Both the position numbers and the translations under genes were made by a program. From Lottia gigantea (taxonomy: Eukaryota; Mollusca; Gastropoda; Lottiidae), in the NCBI RefSeq assembly GCF_000327385.1, contig NW_008709715.1, positions 1,538,752 through 1,602,751 of the forward strand: DNA of 64,000 bases, given 5' to 3'. How positions within the stretch are numbered: position 1 is the first letter of the stretch; every line of letters begins with the position of its first letter. A model generated the notes under the pieces. It was not told the origin of the DNA. It was given only the letters and a program-made list of their open reading frames with translations, and did no database searches. Positions 26,501 to 39,627 of this stretch are shown one piece after another.

Positions 26501-29500
26501 ATCTACTTATTGAATCTGATATTGTTATAGGTTCTTGAATGTGCAAAAATACCCAACACATGGCATCAAAAAAAAACCTACATTCCAGCATAGACGTTCA
26601 CAAAGCCTGGTAAAAAGTATAGTAAAGGCCTATTTCAATTGGGTCTAAACAAAATACTATAATATATCAATTAATACCATTGTTACCTTGATCTTCTTCT
26701 CTATAACTTATAACGTATCTCAGTATTGGACTGTATCCATCAAACGGTTTAGTCCAGGTTATAATTACACTATTAGATAATGTTGGATGTAATCTAACAT
26801 CAGTTATAACTGGTGGACTAGGTAATTCTATAATAATAAATATCAAACAGTTTATTTATTGTATATCTTGCCTAATTCATGAAGATCATTAAAACTGAAG
26901 TATGCTTATCATTTAATTCTTAAGATAACGAGTCAATTACTCACCGACAACTAATAATGTAGCAATACGACTATCATTACCACCTTCAGAAATAACTTGA
27001 CATTTATACTTCCCAATATCAATACCATCAACACCACTAATAATCAAACTACCATCAGCAGTTATTATACGTCTATTATCATTCTCTATTTTCTCTTCTG
27101 TTTCTGTAACTTGTTTCTTATAAAAATACCATTCCCATACTGGTGTGATAACTTCATCATGTGATACACCACATTTTAATGTCACAGAAGTACTTAATAT
27201 TGCTGTTTTATTCTCTGGAGGTCTAACTATATGAGTTTTGCCTAAAATGTTATATATATATATATTGCTATGCACAAAGTCCATTATATCACGGATAAAA
27301 TAAAAAATTAATGTCAAGAGATGAAAAAACTGCATTGGTATCAGACCAAAGAACAAGTCTGCAATAAGGATCAATTTGGCAGATGCAATTCTGCTGGAAT
27401 TCACATACATCATTTGTCATGGTCAAGTTCATATTGGAAATTATCACTTCATTGTATTTTGTATATTCATACAATAATTGTTATTCTTACCAATCACTTG
27501 CAATAGAGCTTCAGCTTCAGCTTGACCTTTTAAATTAGTAGCTATACACCTATAGGTAGCTGAATCAGATTTCTGGGCTGTAGTTATCAATAATTCTCTC
27601 TCTAATATCTGTATACCACCACTACTAGTAACATCTGTTTCATCACCACTAGCAGTTACTAAAATTATATCAATATCAAAAAAAGTAAAAATGCCACTAA
27701 ATTTACTAAGTCCAGAATAAACAACTTTATATTATTCAAGTCAAATTTAAGCTTCAAAAATTTGTAATATTTAAAATGAAACTTTTATAAAAAAAAAAAA
27801 AAATTTCGATCAATTTTTCATGGATAAAATGATACATCAAAACAGAGACAAAATTCAGCAAATTCTTCACAAGTCATGTTATCACACAAGGTTGACTCAC
27901 CTTTGCGCCAAGATATAACTGGTTTAGGAGCACCAGATGCTTCACAAGGAAACCTAGCTTCTCCACCTTGTACCATTGTTATATTGTTGGGCTTTCGAGT
28001 AAGTTTAGGGGGAGAACCTAAAATAAAACAAAAAATATCCTTTATCTTATCTTTTCTTGAATCAATAACTATCATGCAATTTGACTTTTGTCATCATGTC
28101 TGTGTAACAATTTGGTTAAACCTAAATCATACTCTACAGCAAGATGAGTCAGAATCTAGCAATATTAGATTCTTTTCCAAAAGTCCTGTTTTAAACAATC
28201 CTTGACTTATTTGAATTTATCAATGACCTATTAGTACCTCTTTGGTTACAAAAAACTGATTAATGGTAAAGTTAGATATAGTGGGCAAGCAACAATCTAT
28301 AACCAAAATGAATAAAATACCACTTACTATTGATTTTAAGCCAGATAGCATCTGAAGATTCACCAACTACATTTCTGGCAAAACATTGATATATACCAGC
28401 ATCTGGTAAATCTACATTCTCTATTACTAATGTACCATTCGAGTAACCTTTATGTCTAAAAATATCAAAAAAAGTTGTTATTCTGTTTCTGACCTGAGTC
28501 TTTAAAATGAATGCAAAAGATTTAAGATGGAGGATGGTAACCATTAACCAATTATAAAATTTAGCCCCGATTGCTGTTCAAGAAAACTTCAAGTGAACAG
28601 TTTGAAGAACTTTGGTTTTGGTTTGCAATCAAATGTGGCTTGAATTACAAGTACAAGTACAAAGACTGAGATCCTTTACACTAAATGTTGTGGAGGGTGT
28701 CTGAAGCTATACAAAGCATGCTCTCTCTTTTGTCAAACCAACAAATAAAATTGGAATAACAATACAACGTATAATTTATATAACCAACCTTGTTGAGGAT
28801 AATGTTTCTACAGGTCTGCCATTAAAATACCAATGTAAAGTTGGTGCAGGAGATCCAACAGCAGCACAATTAATTACTGCTGTTTCACTAAAGTCTTTTT
28901 CCATTCCATTGTTTAATGGTGGTGCAAGCCTTGGGGGTTCTGTAAACACAAGAGAACTGCTGATTCTATTGAAATTTCTGGCATTTTTTGAACTTTTTAA
29001 CAATCCTTGTAGGCAACAATATCTCAAATATGCATTTATAGATAATGGTACACAACCAATTACATGCTATTGCCAAACCTCTGAATCCATAAGAAAAAAT
29101 GTTTTCATCAATTTTACAAACAATACCTACCATGAATAGTAACATTAGCTCTAGCAAATATAGTATCATAAGATGGTCCACCAACTATATTTAATATAGC
29201 TTCACATTCATATACACCTTCATCTGATTTTATTAGGGTTATTATTTGTAACTGACGGAAAAAAGGACTAAAACTATATTTAGCACTCTCTACTATTTTA
29301 CTTTTTGTTCCATCAGCTTGAACTCTGTACCAGCTTATCCTTAAATCTGTCAACGGTCTGAAAAATATAATTCATGTACAAATAACATATCCAATATTCA
29401 TCAGTAACTTCTTTAAAAAAAAAAAAAAAGTAAAGATGGATTCCCTTATTTTCATTTTTAGAGGTGTTCTAATGACTTGGAAAAATACAAGTTTGTCTCA

Positions 29501-32500
29501 CATGTCCATAGCTAATTCATAATTAGTTAACTTAGAAGAGAATTACCAGAAGAATTTCAATGAGTTACCGATCAAGAAAGGTCACAAAGTCTTATTTTGT
29601 TTATCCAGATTGTACATACATGGACATTTATGATTGGTTAAAACTATTTTTATATGCTAATACATGATAATTCATTAGAAACACCAATTAATCAAATAGT
29701 TTGCTTAATTTGAGAATAAAAAATATGAAAATTCTACAAATAGCTGAAATTGAACTCCATCATCTTGTAAAGCAAAGATGGTTGTATTCCTATGAATATA
29801 AGCAAATAGGTATTTGCAAACTCAATAACAATTAAGCCAATAGTTAGTTTTTCCCAATAATCTTTTCCTCATCTTGAACTCCATAACGCCAACTTTATTG
29901 AAGGGTTATATGTAAAAGATAGTAACACTGACCTAGCATTAACAACACATTCTAATGTCACTTTTCTATCTTGAGTTGTAGCAGTAGTATCTTGTGGAGC
30001 TACAACAAACTGAGGGGCTATCTGGGATGACGGATCACCAGAACCTGAAACAGATCAAAGCAAGAAGTTATGTCAGGTATAAGGTATAAGATTTGATAAT
30101 AAAATTTGGTTAATGAGTCATCTTGAAGACTTTTCGTGTTGATGAAATCTCAGTGACTATTCTGTGATTTTGCTTGGATTCATATACCCTTTGATGGGAT
30201 TGAAAAGATGTTTTCTATGCTTCTATTTCCACCATTCCAATTTTCAGGTGATGACTGGTTGTAGATATATCATCATTAATATTATGCAGATAAGCATTTC
30301 TATGATTACAGACGTGTTGAAAAATTTTAATTGTGTATAAACACTACCGCTACACATATAAAAAATTTACAACCTCTTAAAGTTAAATAATTAAATTTTA
30401 ATTTCCCTATCCATGTATATCAATGTGTCAGCAAAATTACATGCCAATATAGTTTGTATATTATATTATTGATGGGCTGAGATTTTTCTGTGCCTGAATG
30501 CTTCATTTAAATGATCAATCTATCAATACATGTCTTTATCACACACTCATTCAATATTCAAATTGCTCAAGGGAATTGTTAACAAAATATGTTGAAATTA
30601 TCAAACATTTTAAATATTAATGTATGACAATCTTTTATGAGGAAGATGCTGTGATTGATTTGAAAAAGTTTATAAGTTAATTTGTACTAAAACGTAATTA
30701 TTGTAGCATACAATACAATTTCATAACTAAATATAAATTATAATGGGGTTCATTGAAATAGCAACTGAAATTCAAGCGGTTGGTTTTCTACAAAGGTATT
30801 ACTCTTTTATTGAGATGTCATTGATATAGTAAGTTAGATTCAATTAAGATGAACTTACTTGTTACTGTTAAAGTATAGTTTTTATGTAAATAGGTTTCTG
30901 TGGCCACATTATAGATTCTAGCTACAAAACGTTTATTATTACTAGTAGAAGATAATGATAATAATATTAAATCTTGATTTAAAGTCACTTGATGGTACAT
31001 ATCCTCTTTAGACATGGTGGTTCCACTATCTAACCATTCTACTGTTGGATCTGGTACACTATTTATACTTGGTATATTAAAAATACTATGGTTTCCTTGG
31101 TTAGCTGATTTTGTTACTATGCTGATATCAGATAATTCATCCATGTCTATAATAAAAAAAAAAAGAAATAATTACATTAAATCTTTATATATTTAGCAAC
31201 AGAATGTGAATGGATTTGAATTGGTGAGAGCTGTTAGTAGTCTGACTACAAAGAGGTCTACTCCGAGTCTGGAAAGTCCAACAGAATCCAACAATTTCAA
31301 ATGGACTGAGATGAATTGACTTTTCACACGCCTGATAGGGTGGGGGGATTGCCCAATGGCCCACCCAATAAATACGTCTTTGCTAACAGCCATAATTTAC
31401 AGGTTCGGAAGTTGACTTTGCTTGGTATAGGACTTTTTTTTGAAGATTTTTTTACTCGACAAAAAACATTTGTGAGCCATTATTTTGATGTGAGAGTAAG
31501 AGGAAAAGTAAATGGTTTTCTACAATTTGTAAATAATTAAATAGCTGACTAAGAGAATGATGGAGAAAAGACAAGTTGAATGTGTATTGTTCTATTGATT
31601 GTTCTATCCTTCCATGTCATGTTACACCACGTACCTAGTTGATTTTTATTCATTGATTTGTGAACCTTATTTGCTTTATACAAAAACAATTCAAATTACA
31701 TGAGGCTAGATTATCACTAAATAGATATATCTAACTAGGTCAATATGTTTATAAAACCGTCATAATGGTTAGAATGCACTGGCCAAGATCACCAAGAGCC
31801 TTGTTCATCTTTAATCTTTGAACATGAATAAATTTGGTAACTTGTTTTCAAAAATTGAAAAAATTAGCAGACTTAAGTGAACAATACTCTGCAAGTGTAA
31901 GCATTTAAAATTTGTGTGACATAATATGTAGATCTGTTAAATTTAGTAAAGAATTTTTCCCACAGAAAATAAAGTGAATTAGACAAATTACATGTTACTA
32001 TTTACAGATAAAGCTGATAAAGGGACCAGTTATAAAAGGATTGGTATCAAATAAAAATATTAAGAGATCTATTATCTCATGCCCTGTAGTCAATGTTTAG
32101 TCATGTGTGATCTGGTTATTTCTACCAATAATAATAATCATGATATTCTAGTATACTGTTTTATAGTCAATAAATATGAAACTTTGTGAAATATTACAAA
32201 CTCTTATCAATTATTAATCATCTTTATCTATTACTAATTACACTTAGATATCGCCATATATATTGTATATTGACATATAAAACCTCATATATACTATATC
32301 ACATAACTAGGCTATCAACTGATGATTTAGGTAATGAGTAGGTCTGTATTCATGTAAATAGTGAATAGGTTATCTCAAACTTGAACAGAGAATACTTCTA
32401 TTTAGGATGTAAAACAGACATTATTTTAGAACAATATAAATAGGCCATTGTTTGTCTCCTAAAACAAGTTGAATGATTGCAGTTACAACAAATATACAAA

Positions 32501-34142
32501 ATATCATGAAAACAACCATCCAGATTATATAACAGGACCTAGTATGCATATCTGAACTTAAAAGTACTATCAAAAGGTATATTTATGTAAAATTAAAGAT
32601 CAAAATTGTGAATATGTGATGTGGGATAGATAACATAAATATCTTGTTGTAGAACAGAGAGCATATCTAAATATCTTGTTGTAGAACAGAATATATATAT
32701 AAATATCTTGTTGTAGAACAGAATATATATATATAAATATCTTGTTGTAGAACAGACTTTATCTAAATATCCTGTTGTGAAACAGAGAACATATCTAAAT
32801 ATCTTGTTGTAGAACAGAATATATATATAAATATCTTGTTGTAGAACAGAATATATATATATAAATATCTTGTTGTAGAACAGAGACTTTATCTAAATAT
32901 TCTGTTGTGAAACAGAGAACATATCTAAATATCTTGTTGTAGAACAGAATATATATATAAATATCTTGTTGTAGAACAGAGATTGAGAACATATTTAAAT
33001 ATCTTATTGACTTGTTGTAGAAGAAAAAATATATCTAAATATCTTGTTGTAAAACATATCTGAATATCTTGATGTTAAACATCTAAATATCTTGTTGTAG
33101 GACAGGGAAAAGGTAATATATTTTGTTGAAGGACAGAGATTATATCTAAATATTGTGTGATAGATCAGAGAATATGTTTAAATATCTTGTTGTGGAACAA
33201 ATAAAATATCCAAATATCTTGTTGAAGAACAGAGAATATATCTGAATATCTTGTTGTAGAACAAATGATATATCTACATATATTGTTGTAATACAGAGAA
33301 TATCTTGTTGTAGAACAAATAATATATCTAACTATTTTGTTGTAGAACAGAGAATATATCAAAATATATTGTTGCAGATCAGAGACTTTATCTAAATGGT
33401 TATCTTGATAATATGTTTACCTGAATAACTTTCAGGAGGAGCAGACATTTTGTTGACTATCTAAATATGACTATCTAAATACAGAAATATATCTGAAAAT
33501 TTTTATGTGAAAAAAAAATGAATATTTACTTACAGGCTACATCAATATGCACAGCTTCACTTAATAGAGCGCCTTTAATATTGCTGGCTAGGCATCTATA
33601 ATAACCTGCATCAATACGTTGTAAATTTTGGAGGGTAAAAGCTGTACTAGAAGTATTTTGAGATACAACTGTATTATCTTTAATCCATGTATATACAGCG
33701 GGAGGATAACTATATGCATTACATGTTAATCTTTTACTGCCACCTTCTGGTTTTGGAACACCTTCCACTGGATTTTCACTAAATACTCTCGGGGGATAAT
33801 GTTCAACACCTGAAATTCGAAAAGAAAAAAAATTATGGACTTGATAAATGGCAATAAATGTTTATACAAAAATCTTCTGAGTCTATAAAAATTTAGATTT
33901 TCAAATAAATATCAAGCATACCCAGAAGCTACTTCCATTTTTAGGTCATATACAGGTCATGACAATATCAATTTATCTTCTTATAACTGGTTATCTAATG
34001 ATATTAAAAAAAAGTTCAGTTATCAATTTATAAATAATTCACTTGCTATACACTCACCTGTACAGTTATTGAAGAGACATAAATAATAGATAATAAAACA
34101 GTATCCACCAATTCTAGATACTAGAAACTTCTTCTTATACAT
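14572..34142 (-). CDS. SDK: sidekick cell-adhesion protein
   Basis: Exons, 5' to 3': 34142-34058, 33809-33534, 31146-30859, 30044-29933, 29357-29131, 28939-28789, 28455-28328, 28017-27901, 27658-27491, 27241-26945, 26827-26687, 26410-26219, 25991-25368, 25148-25050, 24655-24464, 24098-23728, 23395-23146, 22850-22735, 22537-22351, 21977-21681, 21332-21134, 20972-20869, 20572-20502, either 20123-19901 or 19388-19163, 18847-18732, 18300-18111, 17725-17588, 17357-17196, 17050-16925, 16776-16600, 16316-16182, 15652-15496, 15239-15101, 14832-14572. The frame stays open throughout: 2172 residues with the second alternative, 2171 with the first. Order: signal peptide 1-28, six Ig domains to about 616, 13 fibronectin III domains about 617-1942, membrane span WWFLVIVALAGVIMIL (from 1955), cytoplasmic tail with PPRPSP and the C-terminal PDZ ligand GFSSFV identical to vertebrate sidekicks. 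Known family role: homophilic synaptic and junctional recognition. Confidence 0.96.
19163..19388 (-). CDS. SDK: sidekick alternative exon FN10-b (mutually exclusive)
   Basis: 226 bp, also phase 0 in and phase 1 out. It encodes PPPSDTWNGDIQAYIVQYK, then VYYEVRVLARNNVGRGPPS and ends FVGEA, which is the strict equivalent of QPPAEDKING and VFVGEA in vertebrate SDK domain 10. This is therefore probably the ancestral form, and exon FN10-a the diverged duplicate. It can replace but not follow FN10-a in the same mRNA. Confidence 0.88.
19545..19715. repeat. 21-bp tandem repeat between the two alternative exons
   Basis: Six or so imperfect copies of ATTCATCTGAATATTTCATCT fill the middle of the 512-bp intron separating exons FN10-a and FN10-b. 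Confidence 0.85.
19901..20123 (-). CDS. SDK: sidekick alternative exon FN10-a (mutually exclusive)
   Basis: 223 bp, entered in phase 0 after NVSWQ of exon 20572-20502 and left in phase 1. It encodes the second half of a fibronectin III domain: KIEGYRLRYAKQFSNSWRY, then the late strand motif YVVNVQAYNLKGSGPWSETV. Acceptor TTTTTTACAAG and donor GTAAACAC are acceptable. Joining it to the next exon (19388-19163) shifts the frame and reaches a TGA at the tenth codon; joining it to 18847-18732 keeps the frame. Confidence 0.85.
31200..32629. other. rest of sidekick intron 2
   Basis: AT-rich intronic sequence. Two opposing open frames near 31193-31540 have no recognisable product. Confidence 0.5.
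32630..33405. repeat. about 32-bp minisatellite in sidekick intron 2
   Basis: More than twenty imperfect copies of a unit centred on AAATATCTTGTTGTAGAACAG, with variable AT-rich linkers (AGAATATATATA). It lies in the 2.4-kb intron between exons encoding Ig1 and Ig2. Open frames across it (32795-32992, 33165-33362) are products of the repeat, not genes. Confidence 0.9.
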
Positions 34143-35450
34143 AGTTTTTATTTATAAGTAATCCACACAGTTGAAAACATTCAATCTTCACGTTACACCT
34201 GACTAAACTTCTTGCACCTTGATCACTTTGGCTCTTTGATGTGTCAATTACTTCACTCTACACCTTAACTTATAACTCAACCGGCCACTCAATATACACA
34301 TTATTCTTACACAAAATAAAAACAGACCTTTAAGGCGATTTTTTCCGAGAATAATCCATTCCGAGAGATAAATTAAAGTTTAAAAATTGATGTCAAAGTA
34401 TTTGTTGATATTTGGACGCCATGATTGTTTTCATTATGACAAACCTGTTGCAGTCCCAACTTAGTAATTTTCTCACACCGTATCACGCCTAATAAAACAC
34501 TTCCACTTAAACTATTCCATGAAATATCGGCTAGAAAATTATAATCCCATTAGAACACATCTAAAAAAAATGTAAAATTCAACTAAATATTGAAATATTA
34601 TAACATTTTCAAGTCTTAATTAACAATCCCATGCTTTGTGTTCAAATACAATTTATCACGTGACAGATGGGAGTAAGTTGATTGGTCAAGAGATGATTGA
34701 CATTTCAGGTAAAAGGTGAATACCTGTGTCATGACGTGTTGTGTCTGATCACAATTATTAATGGGGAACCCTCTTAATGTGATGGATAATATAATATATT
34801 GATGTAGCCCACACAGCTCTTTAAACCTTTTCACAAATTTCTCCTTCAATGGAATGCAGATCTGAAAAAAATTATTAACGTTGTTAACTTTTCTTCGCGG
34901 GACACATTACTTTCAAAAATTCCTCAGAACTTTAATTGACATAAAATTGATGGAAAAAAAAAGACGTTGCAGATTTGATTTGATAAAATATTGAAATGGA
35001 CAAAATAGGCATTTTAAGATTCCCAACAAAAACTGATACAAACTGTGCCAGTGCCAATTCGAAATTTATCAAGGAAGGCTTCGAATATGTCGTACCCCAA
35101 CTAAACTGTAACAATAAAAATAAACGTCCACCCTTTATCAATAAGTATTAAATTAATTGGTTAATATACCGAAGGGTTCAACATGTATCAGACATTCTTT
35201 TCATTTCATCCATATGATAACACTTGTCTAGTTCAGATAAAGAGGTGAATGGGGTGAATAATTGTATTGTCTTGTAATTTGGAAGGTTAAAGAGGAGAGG
35301 GCACTTAGAGTCCTATATCACATTGTCTTAGATCAGTCTCGTTATTTTAAACTCCAAGACTCTTTTTACTTGGGGTTCAAGAGTATCGATATCAAACCAC
35401 AGAGAACCACTAAGACATTTTGGGAAGGTTAGGAATCATCTTTATAAGGC
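34143..35450. other. sidekick upstream region
   Basis: Contains the sidekick 5' UTR or its first intron, and probably a promoter. No TATA box or initiator could be picked with confidence. An open frame at 34932-35141 (minus) is AT-driven and has no recognisable product. Confidence 0.35.
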
Positions 35451-35770
35451 TTCAAAGATAATGTGATGGTTGCATCTATATTGCATGTAGAAAACGTAAA
35501 ACATTTTATTGCGATTAGCGCTCTAGCATTATCTAGAAAAATAACAAAAATAATTAACTGCTATAAGCGCTCTATGTCTTACATTATCTAGAAAAACATA
35601 AAAGATTTTACTGTGATTAGCGCCCAATATAACATCGCATCTAGAAACAGACTTATAGATCATTTTTCTGCGAAGAACGCTCAAGATATAACATTGCACC
35701 TATTTTTAAAGGATCTACGATGATCTCTCAATACATAACATCGCATCTAGAAAACACTGTCTTACCAGAT
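35451..35770. repeat. degenerate tandem repeat, about 50-57 bp
   Basis: Five diverged units starting near 35511, 35560, 35613, 35670 and 35721, sharing GCGATTAGCGCTCTA, AACATCGCATCTAGAAAA and intervening T-rich sequence. Confidence 0.65.
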
Positions 35771-37403
35771 GACATATAACACCTGTACTTAAGGTACTAC
35801 CAAGAACTATTTAACAGGATATCATGGCATGTGAAAGGTGCTCTTACACCCTAGCGATTACCAGTGGTGCATAGTTGCAAATAACGATAGTGGCAATGAG
35901 TTTTCGAACACAACTCGCAACTCAGTCGCATGAGAGATGTGTTCTAAACTTATAACCGCAATACTAATTCGCAACTCGTGATCGTTACGGTGAGAGGGCC
36001 GCAGGGAAGGCAGCAAAATAAATATTGTAGATTACGTTAAACACTGTTATACCCGTGAGATATCATAACTGAATAGAGACCTCCAAGTATTCCTTACATT
36101 ATTAAAAAAAAAAAGCCCAATGATATGGTTTGATGAACGTGATATATCAAAGTAACGGACAGGCAAAAAATCGATGAAGCCATATTTCCAGTCTATACAA
36201 TAAGTTAATAAGCCTACATCTGTGGTTCAACATTAAAAAGGCAATTATTGTCAGCACGTGCACTTCAAAGTCAGTTTCAGAGATAAACAGATACAATCAA
36301 TATCTCCCTCATGTAACAATATAGAAAGTGGCAAAATGTGGAAATATGTTACCGACAATTTACATTTATCACATAACAAGACAGTTTTTTTTTTTGCTCA
36401 ATAGCCTATGTAGCCTATTTAATTTTCACCCAGATTTGCATTGCACATTTCCGAATCATTCTCTTCTTGGATATTTTCTTTTATACAGCGAGTAAAGAAA
36501 AAAATCAAAGAGCCTTATAGATCTTAATCGAACCTTCAACTTGGCATTCGATTGGTTGATTTTTCAGGGAAAAAAATTGAATACACTTCAGGTAGGCCTA
36601 TGCACCACAGAAAAGGGCGCATCTACATGTAATCAGCAATTTAAAAGATTATAGTCCATTGGACATGTTTCTGAAAGATGATAATATCTATATCAAGCAC
36701 AAGTATATATCATAGAGTCCAGAGTATCGGCATAATGAATGGCCCATCATTGTCAATACCATCATGAAGTATTTATTGATTGAAGTATGGACAAAGCCAA
36801 CAAATGTTATTTGAAGGAAGAATTTGCGAAGTTTAATTCCTTGTTGAATAGAACAGAAACTGTATGTTGAAAGAGGGATTATATTTGTTAATCGGAGATC
36901 AATGTCAATGAACTTTCATACGAGGAAGTAGTACCGTACTATATAAGTCATAAATGAGTAAGCATTTTATATTGAAAGTTGATGTTCAGAAGAGTTAGCA
37001 TACACTGCGTGTTGTCGTACTGCCCAACATGGTGCACGACAAACAGGAAGCTAAAAACTCGAAATAATATTGTTCAAGGGAGGTAACTGATGAAAATATT
37101 AATATTTAATTTTGAGCAGTTCAAGGGAGGGAACTGATCACAAAAGTTATATTATGATAAAAAATTTTTTTTAAAGTAGCCTACGCACAACAATGAGTAA
37201 GCATTTTATAATGAAAAATGGCACCAAGTGTCCAGAAGTTAAATTAAGCACCCTGCCTTAGGCCACGTACCCGTCATTGCTGCACAATACTAGACCTAGC
37301 TAGACTAAATAGGGATGCAAAAGTACTGAGTAAAAGTCGACATAACAATAATGTGATGACAACATATGATACGTCACATGTAAAAAAAAACATGTAGGCC
37401 TAT
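35771..37403. other. intergenic, no gene seen
   Basis: No exon with convincing splice sites and coding character was found on either strand. Confidence 0.4.
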
Positions 37404-37442
37404 TTAAAAAGAACTCTTACTGAAAATGATTTCATGATGTCG

Positions 37443-37628
37443 AAAATATAACTTTTTCCTAAAACTTACAATTGCGTTCAAACCCTTAGAGATAAAATCG
37501 GCGTGTTTTGGAGCAGCAGTTGAAATTGCACTGATTATTCCAGACCTTTTGCTGATAGTACAGCCTACAAGTAATAATATTTCAGGCCAAATAGTGTTTT
37601 CGGCGCGTTTTCGGAGTTTAGACTCCAC
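37443..37628 (-). CDS. possible first coding exon of an unidentified gene
   Basis: An ATG at 37628 on the minus strand opens a frame MESKLRKRAENTIWPEILLL, continuing through a glycine/isoleucine-rich hydrophobic segment and a PKHADFISKGLNA segment. A consensus donor (GTAAGTTTT) follows in a position that would end the exon near 37468. The upstream DNA is relatively GC-rich (GGCGCGTTTTCGG), as at some promoters. The pattern of hydrophobic segment, ST-x-x-PK and F-x-x-KG weakly recalls TMEM242, but I found no second exon, so the call is uncertain. It could also be chance. Confidence 0.22.
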
Positions 37629-37639
37629 CGTCTACTACA

Positions 37640-38256
37640 TACTAAGATTAACCCTGTGCCTGCTGTTCTTCATCGACGGATTATGACTTTACCATCAATC
37701 AACATTTAGAGAGCTAAAATTTTACATAAAAAATAGTTTTCTTTCAAAGGAAATAACATTATAATTTATGACAAAAAATAATAATAATGATTTACATATC
37801 GATATTATGACTTTCTCATCCGTGTTCTTTTTTCTTTTATGCCGACAATAGAAATTGATTTTAGGTGGCCATGAAAACAAATAATCTGTTGAAATGTTTT
37901 TTGTACAAGCAAATATTTGTGTAAAACTGTTTTCTTAGTTGATTTTCATTGAATTTACTCAAGTGTTGTATTCAAATTGACTCAGTCCTGTCTTAATCCA
38001 CTCTGCTAGGTTGGATTACTGTAGAAAGGAATAGCCTGTATATCTTATATTTATTATTTATTGGGTTTTGCTATTTTTGTATACTACCGAGAAAAAGAAA
38101 TATAATTCAGATTATTATTGAGCAAATCTAAATTATTTTAAGGGAAAAAATGAAGGTTATTTTCCTTTCATTCTACCTAGGCCTATAAATAGGCCTATAA
38201 TCCCCATGTATCATATTTTTTTTGCACAGACCTTCATAAGTCGTTATTGGGCTATA
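37640..38256. other. intergenic, no gene seen
   Basis: AT-rich sequence with no supported feature. Confidence 0.4.
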
Positions 38257-38708
38257 TTAAAGTGACAGTCCGCTTTTTGTTGGTCGAAATTTTTTTTTTG
38301 GCTCAAATTTGTGAAAACTTTAAACCAAAACCTTTTATTTAGAAATCGCAATAAGTAGCTAAAAAAACCCAAGCGTTCATTTTCTAACGTCAAAAATTTA
38401 CCGAAAATGTTACGTAACCTTTTAAAGATCGTTATGCTTTTTTGCGAGTTGTTAGAAAAATACCGTACGGATTTGATAAAATAATGTCTCAAGATTTCAA
38501 CTAAATATAACCAGCCATTATAAAGCCAATCAACGAAACTAGGTCAAACTGTTTAATTAACAATTAGTAGGCCTACTCTCAGTTTTAAATTAACCCTTAA
38601 CAAATTCAGTTTGATCAAGTAGATATACGGTACATAAATATAAATAGCATACTTCGGGTATTATTTACGACGTCTTGTGTCCTACAAGAAAGCGGAATGC
38701 CCCTTTAA
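38257..38708. mobile_element. MITE with TTAA ends, second family
   Basis: 452 bp with inverted ends: left TTAAAGTGACAGTCCGCTTT, right (other strand) TTAAAGGGGCATTCCGCTTT, followed on both sides by TTGT-GG-like sequence. TA dinucleotides flank both ends. The internal sequence has no transposase. A non-autonomous DNA transposon; superfamily is uncertain between piggyBac-type (TTAA) and mariner-type (TA). Confidence 0.75.
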
Positions 38709-39627
38709 TATATATAACAAGTGATGACTGTAAAACAAAGCCCGAAATCTAAAATAACAATTTGGGAATAGACTTCAAAGTAAAGTTTAGATAAAAAAAA
38801 AACAAAAAAAACAGACACAATCGTTTCATATCCAGTTCTTAAATTTAAATACAAATATTTCAAAATTCATGCCCTGTAAATTGGCACTCATTACCATTTT
38901 AATTAAACTCATTTTGGTAATATATTCACTAATATTTTTGTCTTTACAGTACAGTTGTGCTTTAGTATTGTGATTTTAACTGAAAACTCGGCATTAATTT
39001 TCATCTGTATATTTTTGAAAACGGAAGCATTGACCACATCTTGGTGTCTAGTTGTACCCTACGAAGGGAAGTAACTCTTAAATTTTAAGGTTAAATCATA
39101 ATAAATTGAGAAACGAAGTTTAGGTTAGACTGTTTTTTTTTTTAGGAAAGACTTCAGATTTCAAAACTTCTGAAACCTTCACTCTTGTGGAAGGTGTATT
39201 TGGAAGTTGTAAGAGATGTTATGAATCTAAACCTGAATAATATATATGTTTTGCCAAAAGAATCTGAATCCGGATTTAAGAAATATGGGCTCTGACCACG
39301 TTTAATTTCCCCTTTGCTAGAAATGAATGGATTTTTACGTCCTACTTTTTTGCACTATGTGGGCTAACGCCATACAGGATACGAGAACTATTACCAGGAC
39401 ATAGGCATTAGCCTGCTCTTTTTCGATTTCCATCTGTTGAGGGATGGTCGATGTGAATAGCCTGTAGACGCTTTTACCATGTCAGAAGGATTATGACAAG
39501 CCTTGTGTTATTGTGAGCCACCCAGTGACTTAATTTCTTAATATATTACATTTGAGTCAAATTTTTGTTTCAGGTACAAGTGTAGTTCTTTGTAGACCTA
39601 ATGTAGATAAGTTGTCTATTCTCAAAG

